Source of the DNA: Robertmurraya dakarensis
GTDB taxonomy: Bacteria; Bacillota; Bacilli; Bacillales; Cytobacillaceae
Assembly: GCF_900156875.1 (NCBI RefSeq)
Contig: NZ_LT707408.1
Span: forward strand, 772,552 to 836,551
DNA: 64,000 bases
Direction of reading: 5' to 3'
Shown: piece after piece, positions 1 to 7,839 of the stretch
Numbering within the stretch: position 1 is the stretch's first letter
Layout of the letters: each line of letters opens with the position of its first letter
Made by a program: the position numbers and the translations under genes
Notes under the pieces: model-generated
Database searches by the model: none
What the model was told of the DNA's origin: nothing
Seen by the model: the letters and a program-made list of their open reading frames with translations, nothing else

Positions 1-4
1 AGGT

Positions 5-131
5 TGATTGGAACGGAAGGCACGAAGACTCCTGCGGGATGACGGGGCAGGGGAGACCCCACAGGCGCTAAGCGCCGAGGAGGCTCCCCGTACCGCCCGC
101 GGAAAGCGAAGTGCCTGGAGTGGAAATCAAC
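5..131. repeat. GC-rich interspersed Bacillaceae-type intergenic repeat
   Basis: A GC-rich block in an otherwise AT-rich intergenic region, containing GAAGACTCCTGCGGG near the left end and CCGCGGAAAGCGAAGTGCC near the right end, with GC-rich self-complementary parts between (GGCGCTAAGCGCC at the centre). From memory, this wording recurs in intergenic spaces of many Bacillus-group genomes as a roughly 110-120 bp element with no coding content. I see only one copy here. Its role is unknown; transcription termination or a mobile non-coding repeat are guesses. Confidence 0.7.
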
Positions 132-152
132 AACTCCATTTAACCAACTACT

Positions 153-205
153 AAAAATAAAGAGCTGTCAAAGGTCAGTTACCTGACTTTTTGGACAGCC
201 CCTTT
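153..205 (-). terminator. Rho-independent terminator of the DUF2243 operon
   Basis: Read on the minus strand, GCTGTC pairs with GACAGC around an inner stem (AAGTCAGG/CTGACCTT), and TTTATTTTT follows. It lies just downstream of the exported-protein gene that ends the minus-strand pair. Confidence 0.7.
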
Positions 206-223
206 GTAATTGGCAGGACTATA

Positions 224-697
224 CTATTCTTCTTTGGCTACTTTAATGGTTTCAGTAAATGAAACAATTTCCCCATTAATACTTAAGAATCGATGGTCAT
301 TTGTATTGAGTGTTACTTTTACCTCGTAAGTACCTGGCTTTAAATAGTCTAAGTTATAATATTGACCGTAAATTCGATTAACTTTTTTTCCATTAATAAA
401 TAAGTGTGCATGTCCTTCATTATATTTAATATCCGTGCTGCCTATTTTTTCAGGTGTAAACTGAAAGTTTTCTGTTTTAATCTTAAGCAGCCAGCTGCCA
501 GATTGATCCTGAATGACCGACCCATTAATTGTAGGAATTGGGTATGTATCAGGTACTTCATAGGGCTGTGCATGTGCAGTTAAATGATTTGTTCCTGTAA
601 TATGACTGCTTTGATTATGAAGGTAAAGCATGACAGTGACAAAAGAAAAAATAATAATGAAGCTGAGAGATCTGTATATTTTACCATCCATACTCAT
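224..697 (-). CDS. Exported or membrane-anchored beta-rich protein of unknown function
   Basis: A 157-residue protein with an N-terminal hydrophobic segment (about residues 10-26) that acts as a signal or anchor, so the rest is predicted outside the membrane. The C-terminal half holds the motif EGHAHLFINGKKVNRIYGQY followed by a short beta-type ending, a pattern I associate with small extracytoplasmic proteins found near copper or redox genes. It is the second gene of a two-gene minus-strand unit, 19 bases after the DUF2243 gene, with AAAGGTG upstream of its ATG. The His residues in EGHAH could bind metal, but that is inference. Function not recognised. Confidence 0.75.
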   Translation of the reverse strand: MSMDGKIYRSLSFIIIFSFVTVMLYLHNQSSHITGTNHLTAHAQPYEVPDTYPIPTINGSVIQDQSGSWLLKIKTENFQFTPEKIGSTDIKYNEGHAHLFINGKKVNRIYGQYYNLDYLKPGTYEVKVTLNTNDHRFLSINGEIVSFTETIKVAKEE

Positions 698-716
698 TGT
701 TCACCTTTCTGCTAAT

Positions 717-1184
717 TTACACATTAAGCTGTTCCATCTTGGATCCCTTGCTTCTTTTTATTAATAAGCCAGTAATCACTAGTAGTGCACCAAATGCAAG
801 GAAAGCAAGATCAAAAGCTAAAGCATTTGGGTCACCGGGTTTTACACGATGAATCTGAAGAAGATGGTGATTTATGATGCCTTCTACTAAGTTAAAAGTA
901 CCACCACCGATTAGGAAGCCACCAATCAATAATCTGACTCCTTTACTTAAGTTTGCTGGGTTTCCTGCAGTCCATAATAATATACCCCCTAGCACTAGAG
1001 TGATTGTCACTGCTAAATGGAATAGGCCGTCACTCACAATTTGTCCAGGCCTGTCTGTTGCCATAAATACACTATGCCATTGCAGGATCTGATGAAAGAT
1101 AATTCCGTCTAGAGCTCCTAAAAATCCAAATCCCATAAGGAAACTGCCACTAGAGATTAATCCTTTTTTTGCTTTTGTACTCAT
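717..1184 (-). CDS. DUF2243 family membrane protein
   Basis: A 155-residue integral membrane protein with four predicted hydrophobic helices. The motif GALDGIIFHQILQWH near residues 24-38 and a second His-rich segment (IINHHLLQIHR) are characteristic of DUF2243. Its function is not established. GAGGAG precedes the ATG. It is the first gene of a minus-strand pair and is divergent from the CstR-like repressor at 1397, so the 212-base spacer with the palindromic operator lies between them. Control of this gene by that repressor is possible but not shown. Conserved His residues suggest metal or haem handling, which is inference. Confidence 0.85.
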   Translation of the reverse strand: MSTKAKKGLISSGSFLMGFGFLGALDGIIFHQILQWHSVFMATDRPGQIVSDGLFHLAVTITLVLGGILLWTAGNPANLSKGVRLLIGGFLIGGGTFNLVEGIINHHLLQIHRVKPGDPNALAFDLAFLAFGALLVITGLLIKRSKGSKMEQLNV

Positions 1185-1299
1185 AACTTATACTCCTCTA
1201 AAAAATTCTGAACATTAGTACATTTTTGCCGAATGAAGTAATTTTTATTCAATGGAAAAAGTTACAGGTTTAATTTAAGTAATTGCATCTTGAGAAGAG

Positions 1300-1328
1300 T
1301 TGACATTATACCTATGAGGGTATAATAT
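1300..1328 (+). promoter_or_regulatory. CstR/CsoR-type operator overlapping a sigma-A promoter
   Basis: A perfect 8-base inverted repeat, ATTATACC-N6-GGTATAAT (1305-1326), sits between a TTGACA -35 box (1300-1305) and a -10 region (TATAAT 1321 or TAATAT 1323). CstR and CsoR proteins bind AT-flanked, G/C-core palindromes of this kind in promoters, so repressor bound here would block RNA polymerase. It lies about 70 bases upstream of the repressor gene, consistent with autoregulation. Confidence 0.75.
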
Positions 1329-1396
1329 TAAGCGTGTAATAAATTTTGTCTATAAACTAAATTTAAATATAAAAAACGTAAGAAAGGAGCATTCCT

Positions 1397-1657
1397 ATGG
1401 AATATAGTGACGGAATTAAAAATAGGGTAAAGCGAATGGAAGGGCAGCTTAGAGGTATTTTAAAAATGATGGAAGAAAACAGAGAATGTAAAGATGTCAT
1501 CACTCAGTTGTCAGCCGTTCGTTCAGCCGTTGATCGAACAGTTGGTTTGGTTGTTAGTACGAATCTTGTTGACTGCGTTTTGGAGGCCGATAAAAATAGG
1601 GATGAAACGGATGATATTATAAAAGAAGCTGTCAATCTATTAGTGAAAAGCAGATAA
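1397..1657 (+). CDS. cstR: CstR-type persulfide-sensing repressor (CsoR/RcnR family)
   Basis: An 86-residue all-helical DUF156 repressor. Cys31 and Cys60 are present, while the residue after Cys60 is Val, where copper-sensing CsoR proteins have the ligand His, and no third ligand Cys follows. That pattern fits CstR, which forms Cys31-Cys60' di- or trisulfide links on exposure to persulfide and leaves DNA, and does not fit a copper sensor. AAAGGAG precedes the ATG. Two rhodanese genes follow on the same strand, which supports a sulfur-stress role. A homologue with the same cysteines is encoded at 61724. The metal-free, persulfide role is inferred from residues and context. Confidence 0.85.
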   Translation: MEYSDGIKNRVKRMEGQLRGILKMMEENRECKDVITQLSAVRSAVDRTVGLVVSTNLVDCVLEADKNRDETDDIIKEAVNLLVKSR

Positions 1658-1718
1658 TTTTTTTGTGTAAAAAAATACCCATATGCGTATTTGACAGGCA
1701 AATAGGAGGAATAATAAT

Positions 1719-2081
1719 TTGGAATACCTAAATTATATTTTATTAGCATTAGTAGTTATTTTCTTCATTCAGCGTCTTATTCCGACGAAAGGTGTTAAAA
1801 ATATATCAACAGCTGAACTAAAAGCAGAATTAAAAGATAAAAATAAGCAATTTGTCGATGTTCGAACACCAGGGGAATTTAAAGGAAATCATATTAAAGG
1901 TTTTAAGAATATTCCGTTGCAACAACTTACTACTATGGCCAACCAAGAGCTCTCAAAAGAAAAAGAGGTAGTAGTCATCTGTCAAAGTGGAATGAGAAGC
2001 CAGCAAGCAAGTAAAGTATTGAAAAAATTAGGATACACGAATATAACAAATGTCAAAGGCGGAATGAATGCCTGGAACTAA
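1719..2081 (+). CDS. Membrane-anchored rhodanese-domain protein
   Basis: A 120-residue protein with an N-terminal transmembrane segment (about residues 6-22) and one rhodanese domain (about 30-118). The active-site loop is CQSGMRS, with the catalytic Cys that carries the persulfide sulfur. Translation starts at TTG with GGAGG eight bases upstream; no better start exists in frame. It is the second gene of the cstR operon, 61 bases after the repressor. The single domain and anchor suggest sulfur transfer at the inner face of the membrane; the acceptor is unknown. Confidence 0.85.
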   Translation: MEYLNYILLALVVIFFIQRLIPTKGVKNISTAELKAELKDKNKQFVDVRTPGEFKGNHIKGFKNIPLQQLTTMANQELSKEKEVVVICQSGMRSQQASKVLKKLGYTNITNVKGGMNAWN

Positions 2082-2107
2082 TTCAACAACAACGGGGGAA
2101 GACAACT

Positions 2108-2413
2108 ATGAAAACAATCACTGCTAAAGAAGTAGAAACTCTATTAAATGAAGGAAGATCACTAAATATCATTGATGTGCGAGAGGTTGATGAGGTAGCA
2201 GCAGGGAAAATACCTGGGGCTGTAAATATTCCACTAGGACTCTTAGAGTTTCGTATGCATGAGTTAGATAAATACAATAAGTATATCATTGTTTGTCGTT
2301 CTGGGGGCAGAAGCAGCCAAGCAGTTGGGTTTCTCGAAAGCTATGGATATGCTGTTACGAATATGACGGGCGGCATGATGTCATGGGAAGGCCGAGTTCA
2401 ATCAGGAAACTAA
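2108..2413 (+). CDS. Cytosolic rhodanese-like sulfurtransferase
   Basis: A 101-residue single rhodanese domain with active-site loop CRSGGRS and the C-terminal TGGMMSWEG that closes the fold. It has no signal or membrane segment, in contrast to the preceding membrane-anchored rhodanese, so the operon encodes one anchored and one soluble enzyme. The gap to the previous gene is 26 bases and contains GGGG-rich ribosome-site sequence. A terminator follows at about 2447. Together with CstR the pair likely moves persulfide sulfur during sulfide or polysulfide stress; substrates are not known from sequence. Confidence 0.87.
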   Translation: MKTITAKEVETLLNEGRSLNIIDVREVDEVAAGKIPGAVNIPLGLLEFRMHELDKYNKYIIVCRSGGRSSQAVGFLESYGYAVTNMTGGMMSWEGRVQSGN

Positions 2414-2445
2414 TTAATAAGTTAATTTGCACTTATTAAAGTTGA

Positions 2446-2476
2446 CAAAAAAGGGACCTTTGGGTTCCTTTTTTTG
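2446..2476 (+). terminator. Rho-independent terminator of the cstR-rhodanese operon
   Basis: An AAAGGGACC / GGGTTCCTTT hairpin with a short loop, ending in a run of seven T, directly downstream of the second rhodanese gene. Confidence 0.8.
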
Positions 2477-2756
2477 CTTAAATAAAGATTTCTTAGTTAA
2501 AAATAAATGTTCCAGTTAATACCAATTTATTGGAAGATAACTAGCGAAATTATTTGAAAATTAGCCTTTATACAGAGTATTCAGGCTTGAGAAGGGATGA
2601 GGAGAGTATAAATATCATTGGTAGCGTTTTCACTAACTAATTGGAGCTTATGCACATGAATTTTTTAAAAGCCCTTGAATATGATTCCGATCGTGTTAAG
2701 ATAAAAAGGCATTATAAAAACACGAACAAAAATACGAACAGATGTGGAGAGATGGC
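2477..2756 (+). other. Intergenic leader of the proline operon
   Basis: Between the rhodanese terminator and the reductase start I find no T-box: the conserved AGGGTGG-type antiterminator core is absent. A possible small upstream reading frame covers the last 100 bases (2650 or 2656 onward). I cannot fix a promoter; TTGAAA- and TATAAT-like words occur but none is convincing. Confidence 0.4.
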
Positions 2757-2763
2757 ATGTTAG
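2656..2763 (+). CDS. Possible 35-residue upstream ORF overlapping the proline-operon start
   Basis: ATG at 2656 (or in-frame ATG at 2650) follows GGAG (2643-2646) and opens a frame of 35-37 codons. It runs through the reductase ribosome site and ends with TAG at 2761-2763, overlapping the reductase ATG at 2757. The peptide is basic and Asn-rich with no proline run, so it is not an obvious proline attenuator. The overlap would allow translational coupling. It may be fortuitous. Confidence 0.25.
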   Translation: MNFLKALEYDSDRVKIKRHYKNTNKNTNRCGEMAC

Positions 2764-3623
2764 ATCATACAACAATTGCTTTTTTAGGCGCAGGATCCAT
2801 GGCAGAGGCAATGATTTCAGGAATCGTAAATAAAGGCGTTGTTCCAAACCAAAAAATTTTTGCGACTAATAGAAAGAACAAAGAAAGACTTAAAGAGTTA
2901 GAAATGAATTATGGAATAAAAGGGATTCATCAAGAAAACATTCCTTTTGATCAAATAGATATTTTTGTACTAGCAATGAAACCGAAGGATGTCGGTAATG
3001 CACTATCATCATTAAAAAACTCAATAAAGCCCAATCAACTAATTTTATCCGTTCTAGCTGGTGTTACAACCTCTTTTATAGAAGCTCAACTTCACGAAGG
3101 CCAGCAAGTAGTACGTGTAATGCCAAATACATCTAGTATGGTTGGAGAGTCCGCAACAGCAATTTCCCCTGGCACATACACCACTGCCAAAAATGTTCAC
3201 ATTTCAGAGCGATTACTCCAAAGTATTGGAGAGGTATATACAATTGAGGAAAGTAAAATGGATATTTTCACTGGTTTAGCAGGAAGTGGTCCGGCATACT
3301 TTTATTATTTGATGGAGCATATGGAACAGGCCGGATTTAAGGCAGGATTAGATGAAAAAACAACCCGTAGTATTATTGCACAGACGGTAATGGGTGCAGC
3401 AAAGATGGTTCTGGAAAAGGAAGAGAAACCGGAAGAATTGCGTATAAAGGTGACTTCACCAAATGGAACAACTGCGGCTGGATTAGATGCATTAAACCAA
3501 AATGGCGGTGGTTACGCGATAGCTCAGGCGGTGCTAAGTGCTGCCAAGCGTTCTAGTGAGATTAGTGAGCAGTTTGAGACCTCAGAACATGAGGATGTTA
3601 AAGAAGAAGTAGTTAATAAATAA
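2757..3623 (+). CDS. proH: Pyrroline-5-carboxylate reductase (ProH-like)
   Basis: NADPH-dependent enzyme that reduces 1-pyrroline-5-carboxylate to L-proline, the last step of proline synthesis. The N-terminal Rossmann motif is GAGSMAEAMISG, and the C-terminal dimerisation domain carries TSPNGTTAAGLDAL. I chose ATG 2757 over 2742 because GGAGAG at 2746-2751 is well spaced for it; the product is 288 residues. An acidic C-terminal tail of about 20 residues extends past the family core. The kinase and dehydrogenase genes follow at once, and this reductase-kinase-dehydrogenase order is that of osmoadaptive proHJA operons, not of T-box-controlled proBA. A second reductase lies at 22217. Confidence 0.88.
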   Translation: MLDHTTIAFLGAGSMAEAMISGIVNKGVVPNQKIFATNRKNKERLKELEMNYGIKGIHQENIPFDQIDIFVLAMKPKDVGNALSSLKNSIKPNQLILSVLAGVTTSFIEAQLHEGQQVVRVMPNTSSMVGESATAISPGTYTTAKNVHISERLLQSIGEVYTIEESKMDIFTGLAGSGPAYFYYLMEHMEQAGFKAGLDEKTTRSIIAQTVMGAAKMVLEKEEKPEELRIKVTSPNGTTAAGLDALNQNGGGYAIAQAVLSAAKRSSEISEQFETSEHEDVKEEVVNK

Positions 3624-3659
3624 TATATTTTTAATTTAAGAAATTGCAGGAGTGATTGA

Positions 3660-4793
3660 ATGATACCGGCTGATGATAAAAATAAAAGAATTGTGATAAA
3701 AATAGGAAGCAGTTCTTTAACAAGCAGGCATGGGGAAATAAGCCGACGTAAGCTAGAAAAACTCTCAGATGAAGTTGTTTTATTAAAGGATGAAGGATAC
3801 GAGGTGGTTCTTGTTTCCTCGGGAGCAGTTGCAGCTGGTTATCGTAAATTGGGCCTTATTGATCGGCCAGAATCGTTACCTGAAAAACAAGCTGCTGCTT
3901 CTATTGGGCAGGGGCTGTTAATGGAAGCTTACTCTGATTTATTTATTTCACACGGTTATGTGGCTTCCCAAATTCTCATTACCAAAAGTGATTTTTCTGA
4001 TGAGTACCGGTATAACAATGTTCGAAACACCATTAATGTTTTACTTGAAAGAGGGATCATCCCTATTGTAAATGAAAACGACACCGTTACCGTAGATCGG
4101 TTGAAATTCGGTGATAATGATACGTTAGCTGCAAAGGTGGCTGGATTGGTTGAAGCAGATCAGTTGATCATTTTATCTGACATCGATGGACTTTATGACT
4201 CTGATCCGAATACCAATGAAAATGCTAAGCTGCTAGAAAAGGTTTATGAAATTACAGATGATATCGAAAATGCTGCAGGGGACTCTGGAAGCGAAGTAGG
4301 AACAGGCGGTATGAAGTCAAAGATTGAAGCTGTAAAAATCGCCATGGCCGCAGGGATATCAACCTTCCTGGGGAAAGCCAGCATTTCAAATATTCTTGTT
4401 GATGCTGTTAATGAGGAAGCTAGAGGAACTTATTTTATCGTAAATGCTGAAAGTAAAAATTTAAATCGAAAGAAACAATGGATCGCCTTTAATTCTGGTC
4501 CAGAGGGCGAGTTATTAATAGATAATTTGGTAAAAGAAGCAATTACCAAACAAAAAAGAGGCATCTTGCTTTCAGATGTTTTAAAAAGTAAGGGGAGTTT
4601 TGAAAAAGGATCCGTTATTACAATTATCGATCCAGAAGGTGAAAAGGTCGGGCTTGGTGTCGTCAATTATTCTGCTAATGAATTAAAGAATTTATGCAGG
4701 TATTCAGCTGAGAGTCTAAAAAACAAAGCAATCGTTGTCGACATAGAAGGTCTTGTGTGCGAAATAGAACTAAATAGCCTGGCGGGAGTTTAA
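3660..4793 (+). CDS. proJ: Glutamate 5-kinase with PUA domain (ProJ/ProB)
   Basis: Phosphorylates L-glutamate to gamma-glutamyl phosphate, the committed and usually proline-inhibited step. The 377-residue protein has an amino-acid kinase domain (about 10-260; VIKIGSSSL and LVSSGAVAAG near the N-terminus, NENDTVTVD in the middle) and a C-terminal PUA domain (about 285-365), the usual bacterial architecture. GGAG lies upstream of the ATG. It is the middle gene of the proline operon, 36 bases after the reductase and 12 before the dehydrogenase. Osmoadaptive ProJ forms tend to be less proline-sensitive; that cannot be judged from sequence alone. Confidence 0.9.
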   Translation: MIPADDKNKRIVIKIGSSSLTSRHGEISRRKLEKLSDEVVLLKDEGYEVVLVSSGAVAAGYRKLGLIDRPESLPEKQAAASIGQGLLMEAYSDLFISHGYVASQILITKSDFSDEYRYNNVRNTINVLLERGIIPIVNENDTVTVDRLKFGDNDTLAAKVAGLVEADQLIILSDIDGLYDSDPNTNENAKLLEKVYEITDDIENAAGDSGSEVGTGGMKSKIEAVKIAMAAGISTFLGKASISNILVDAVNEEARGTYFIVNAESKNLNRKKQWIAFNSGPEGELLIDNLVKEAITKQKRGILLSDVLKSKGSFEKGSVITIIDPEGEKVGLGVVNYSANELKNLCRYSAESLKNKAIVVDIEGLVCEIELNSLAGV

Positions 4794-4805
4794 GGGAGGA
4801 TTACT

Positions 4806-6068
4806 ATGTCAACTGCTACTGAAAAATCAACTGTTGAGCTGCAAGCGATAAAAGCAAAACGAGCAGCCAAAGCAGTGAGTCTTTTAACTACAGATGAAAA
4901 AAATGAAGCTCTTCTTTATATAGCAAAAGAGTTAGCTGATAATAGCGAAAGAATTCTAGAAGCGAATAATGAGGATTTAGAATCTGCACGACGAGCTGGT
5001 TACGACGAAGCATATTTAGATCGATTAGCACTTACAAAGACAAGAATAGTTGAATTCTCCGAAGGATTAAAACAAGTAGCTGATCTTTCTGACCCAATCG
5101 GGGATGTCTTGTCCAATTGGACTTTGGAAAATGGGCTGGAAGTTGAAAAAGTTAGGGTCCCTTTAGGGGTAATTGGAATGATCTACGAAGCGCGTCCTAA
5201 TGTAACTGTCGATGCAACTGGCCTTGCCTTAAAATCTGGTAATGCGATCGTTTTAAAAGGGGGATCTTCTGCGTTAAACACCAATAAAATGATTGTTGAA
5301 ATCATCAAGGCAGCATTGGAAAAAACAAAAATCCCGGCAGATGCTGTTCAATTTATCGCAAGCACAGACCGGGAAGCAACACAGGAACTGTTTACGATGA
5401 AGGAACATATTGATGTCCTAATCCCCCGTGGTGGCGGAGCTTTAATTAAGGCAGTAGTAGAAAATGCCACAGTTCCGGTTCTAGAAACAGGTGTTGGAAA
5501 TTGTCATTTATATATTGATAAAGAAGCAGATCCGAAAAAGGCAATGGAAATTATGGTTAATGCAAAGACAGACCGGCCTGCTGTCTGTAACGCATTAGAG
5601 ACTCTAATTGTTCATAATGAATGGTTGAAACTTCATCAAGAATTACTTATAGAAACATTAGAAAAACACAAAATTGCAGTAAATGGTGATAACCAAATTG
5701 TCAGCTTAATTCCTGGATCAAAATTAGCAGACGAAAATGATTGGGCAAACGAATATTTAAGGCTAGAAATTGCGATCAAAACAGTAAATTCTTTAGATGA
5801 AGCGATTGAACATATAGAAATTTACGGTACAAAGCATTCCGAAGCGATCATTACGGAAAATAAAGAAGCCGCTTCGAAGTTTATGAAGCTGGTTGACGCT
5901 TCTGCGGTATATCATAATGCTTCTACCAGGTTTACAGACGGTGGAGCACTAGGCTTTGGTGCTGAGATTGGCATTTCTACTCAAAAATTACATGCAAGAG
6001 GTCCAATGGGGCTTCCAAGTTTAACGACAATAAAATTAATGATGAACGGAAATGGGCAAGTAAGATAA
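4806..6068 (+). CDS. proA: Gamma-glutamyl phosphate reductase
   Basis: Reduces gamma-glutamyl phosphate to glutamate semialdehyde with NADPH; the product cyclises to pyrroline-5-carboxylate. The 420-residue length is standard. Visible markers are the YEARPNVTVDAT segment, the nucleotide-binding LKGGSSA, and the catalytic-Cys motif RPAVCNALETL. GGGAGG precedes the ATG. It ends the three-gene proline operon and is followed by a strong bidirectional terminator. Having all three enzymes in one unit without a T-box suggests a dedicated, probably osmotic-stress, proline route. Confidence 0.93.
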   Translation: MSTATEKSTVELQAIKAKRAAKAVSLLTTDEKNEALLYIAKELADNSERILEANNEDLESARRAGYDEAYLDRLALTKTRIVEFSEGLKQVADLSDPIGDVLSNWTLENGLEVEKVRVPLGVIGMIYEARPNVTVDATGLALKSGNAIVLKGGSSALNTNKMIVEIIKAALEKTKIPADAVQFIASTDREATQELFTMKEHIDVLIPRGGGALIKAVVENATVPVLETGVGNCHLYIDKEADPKKAMEIMVNAKTDRPAVCNALETLIVHNEWLKLHQELLIETLEKHKIAVNGDNQIVSLIPGSKLADENDWANEYLRLEIAIKTVNSLDEAIEHIEIYGTKHSEAIITENKEAASKFMKLVDASAVYHNASTRFTDGGALGFGAEIGISTQKLHARGPMGLPSLTTIKLMMNGNGQVR

Positions 6069-6071
6069 ATT

Positions 6072-6108
6072 AAAAAGGTAGCGCAGGGAGACCTGCTCTA
6101 CCTTTTTA
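6072..6108. terminator. Bidirectional terminator between proA and kinB-like gene
   Basis: AAAAAGGTAGCGCAGG and CCTGCTCTACCTTTTT form a 16-base stem (one mismatch) around GAGA, with A/T runs on both sides, so it can serve both converging genes. Confidence 0.85.
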
Positions 6109-6113
6109 ATTTC

Positions 6114-7409
6114 TCACTGCTCTTTATAGATTGGAAACGTAAGGTAGACAGTTGTTCCAACATGTTCTTCACTCGAAACTCTTACAGCTCCTCCCATTCC
6201 TTCTACAATTTTAAAAACGACCATCATTCCTAGACCTGTACCTTTTTGATCCTTCAAAGAAAAATAGGGTTCGCCTAACCTGGCAATATGTTGAGGGCTC
6301 ATACCATATCCGGTGTCTGTTATATGAATCAGTATGGAAGTATCTGTGGAAGACGTAAGGATAGACAATGTTCCTCCGTTTGGCATAGCTTCGATCGCAT
6401 TTTTACAGACATTTAAAAGAACCTGGCGAAATTTATGAGGATCGCCCATAATTTTACCTGAATGGAAAAAAGCTTTATAGACTTCAACATCGTTTTTTAA
6501 AGCTAAGGGAGTTATAATTTCTTTGCATTTCTCTATTTCTTCTTCTATTCCAAATACTATTTGTTTTTCTTGATGGGGTTTTGCAAAAGTTAAGTAATCG
6601 TTAATAATATTTGATGCGCGCGTTGTCTCCTCAAGAGCGAGTGAAGAATATGTCTTTATATTTTCAGGAATTTTTTGATCTTCTAAGATTAATTGAAGAA
6701 AACCTTTCACTGCTGTCAGAGGATTACGGACTTCATGGCTGATGCTGGCTGCAAGATGACTAACAATTTCCATTTTTTCATATTTTACCGCTTCTAATTG
6801 CAGTACGTATATTGTGCGCAGTATTTCTAATAAATAGGAAACAAAATAGGTAGATAAAGACAATATAAATGCGTACGTTCCATAATGAATAAAATCAATA
6901 AAATCATAATAAATTGCTGGAAGCAGAAACCCGATTATAGAGTATCCCAAAGCGAGAATTGTAGTGACGGCAAGTCTCCAGCGCATGTGTTTATTAAAGA
7001 ACTTATCCGACATTTTTATAATAATTGTGGAAAAGAGGATGACTAGCAAAATGGTTAACCAGATACCATCACCACCCAGCGGTATACGGATTGAAACGAG
7101 TGTGATGGCGAGTCCAATGGTTACATATTTTCCGCCGTAAAGACCTCCTAATAAGAAGGGGATAAAACGTAAATCATAGATAAAGTGTTCGTCTATAGGA
7201 ACAGAAAGTAAGATACATTGGATAATAGCTGCTGATGATAGTAGAAAGATGTGAGTTTTTCGGTATTTAATTTGGAGTGAAGTATGTTTTTTCCACAGCA
7301 GCATATTTGCTAAAAGTATCAGGAGAAGGATAAAAAGAAGATTGATTAGCAATCCTGTCAACAAAACCATAGAAACATCTCCTATTAATTCGAAGGTAGC
7401 GATTGCCAT
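6114..7409 (-). CDS. kinB: Sporulation sensor histidine kinase, KinB-like
   Basis: A 431-residue membrane kinase. The N-terminal half has about six hydrophobic helices of the LytS/YhcK 5TM type (the RFIPFLLGGLYGG motif near 81-93). Then come the dimerisation/phosphoacceptor domain with H-box SISHEVRNPL (His225) and an ATPase domain with N-box NVCKNAIEAM, G1 DTGYGM and G2 GTGLGM. This layout and length match KinB, which feeds phosphate into the Spo0F-Spo0B-Spo0A phosphorelay. No kapB-like lipoprotein gene is adjacent, unlike in B. subtilis. It converges on the proline operon. The signal sensed is unknown. Confidence 0.82.
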   Translation of the reverse strand: MAIATFELIGDVSMVLLTGLLINLLFILLLILLANMLLWKKHTSLQIKYRKTHIFLLSSAAIIQCILLSVPIDEHFIYDLRFIPFLLGGLYGGKYVTIGLAITLVSIRIPLGGDGIWLTILLVILFSTIIIKMSDKFFNKHMRWRLAVTTILALGYSIIGFLLPAIYYDFIDFIHYGTYAFILSLSTYFVSYLLEILRTIYVLQLEAVKYEKMEIVSHLAASISHEVRNPLTAVKGFLQLILEDQKIPENIKTYSSLALEETTRASNIINDYLTFAKPHQEKQIVFGIEEEIEKCKEIITPLALKNDVEVYKAFFHSGKIMGDPHKFRQVLLNVCKNAIEAMPNGGTLSILTSSTDTSILIHITDTGYGMSPQHIARLGEPYFSLKDQKGTGLGMMVVFKIVEGMGGAVRVSSEEHVGTTVYLTFPIYKEQ

Positions 7410-7669
7410 TATTTTATCGTATTAAGAAGATTTTGACAACAATACGGATGTTTTTACAAAATAGACGCGTTAATTGTCGAACTGAATAAAAGATAGTCAG
7501 TTTGTTAAGCTAAATGTCGGAATGTTATGAAAAATAATAAACCGGTTGACGTTAAAGAATTGAGATGATATAGTAAACATTGTTGTTGCACTAATATATT
7601 GCATATGTGATTGTAGTCGTAATACAATGAGGGCATTAGATAAGATTAAAAAGTAAAAAAATTATATAT

Positions 7670-7743
7670 GCGGGTGTAGTTTAATGGTAAAACCACAGCC
7701 TTCCAAGCTGTTGTCGTGGGTTCGATTCCCATCACCCGCTCCA
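7670..7743 (+). tRNA. tRNA-Gly (anticodon TCC)
   Basis: A full cloverleaf can be folded. The acceptor stem pairs GCGGGTG with CACCCGC, the anticodon arm is CAGC-CTTCCAA-GCTG with TCC at the anticodon, and the T arm holds GGTTCGATTCC. CCA is encoded (7741-7743). It stands alone, with a terminator-like hairpin just after it. Confidence 0.95.
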
Positions 7744-7752
7744 ATACATAGG

Positions 7753-7797
7753 CAACGCAGTATTTCGTTTCGAAATGAACGAGGTATTGCGTTTTTT
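7753..7797 (+). terminator. Terminator after tRNA-Gly
   Basis: AACGCA and TGCGTT form the base of an imperfect hairpin whose inner arms TTTCGTTT/GAAATGAACG pair partly; TTTTTT follows. Confidence 0.6.
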
Positions 7798-7839
7798 AAT
7801 TTCAAAAAAAATCGGCTCTAATTTGCCGATTCATGAATT

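Noticed and set aside
2477-2756. T-box riboswitch in front of the proline operon
   Set aside because: No AGGGTGG-type antiterminator core or specifier-loop layout is visible.
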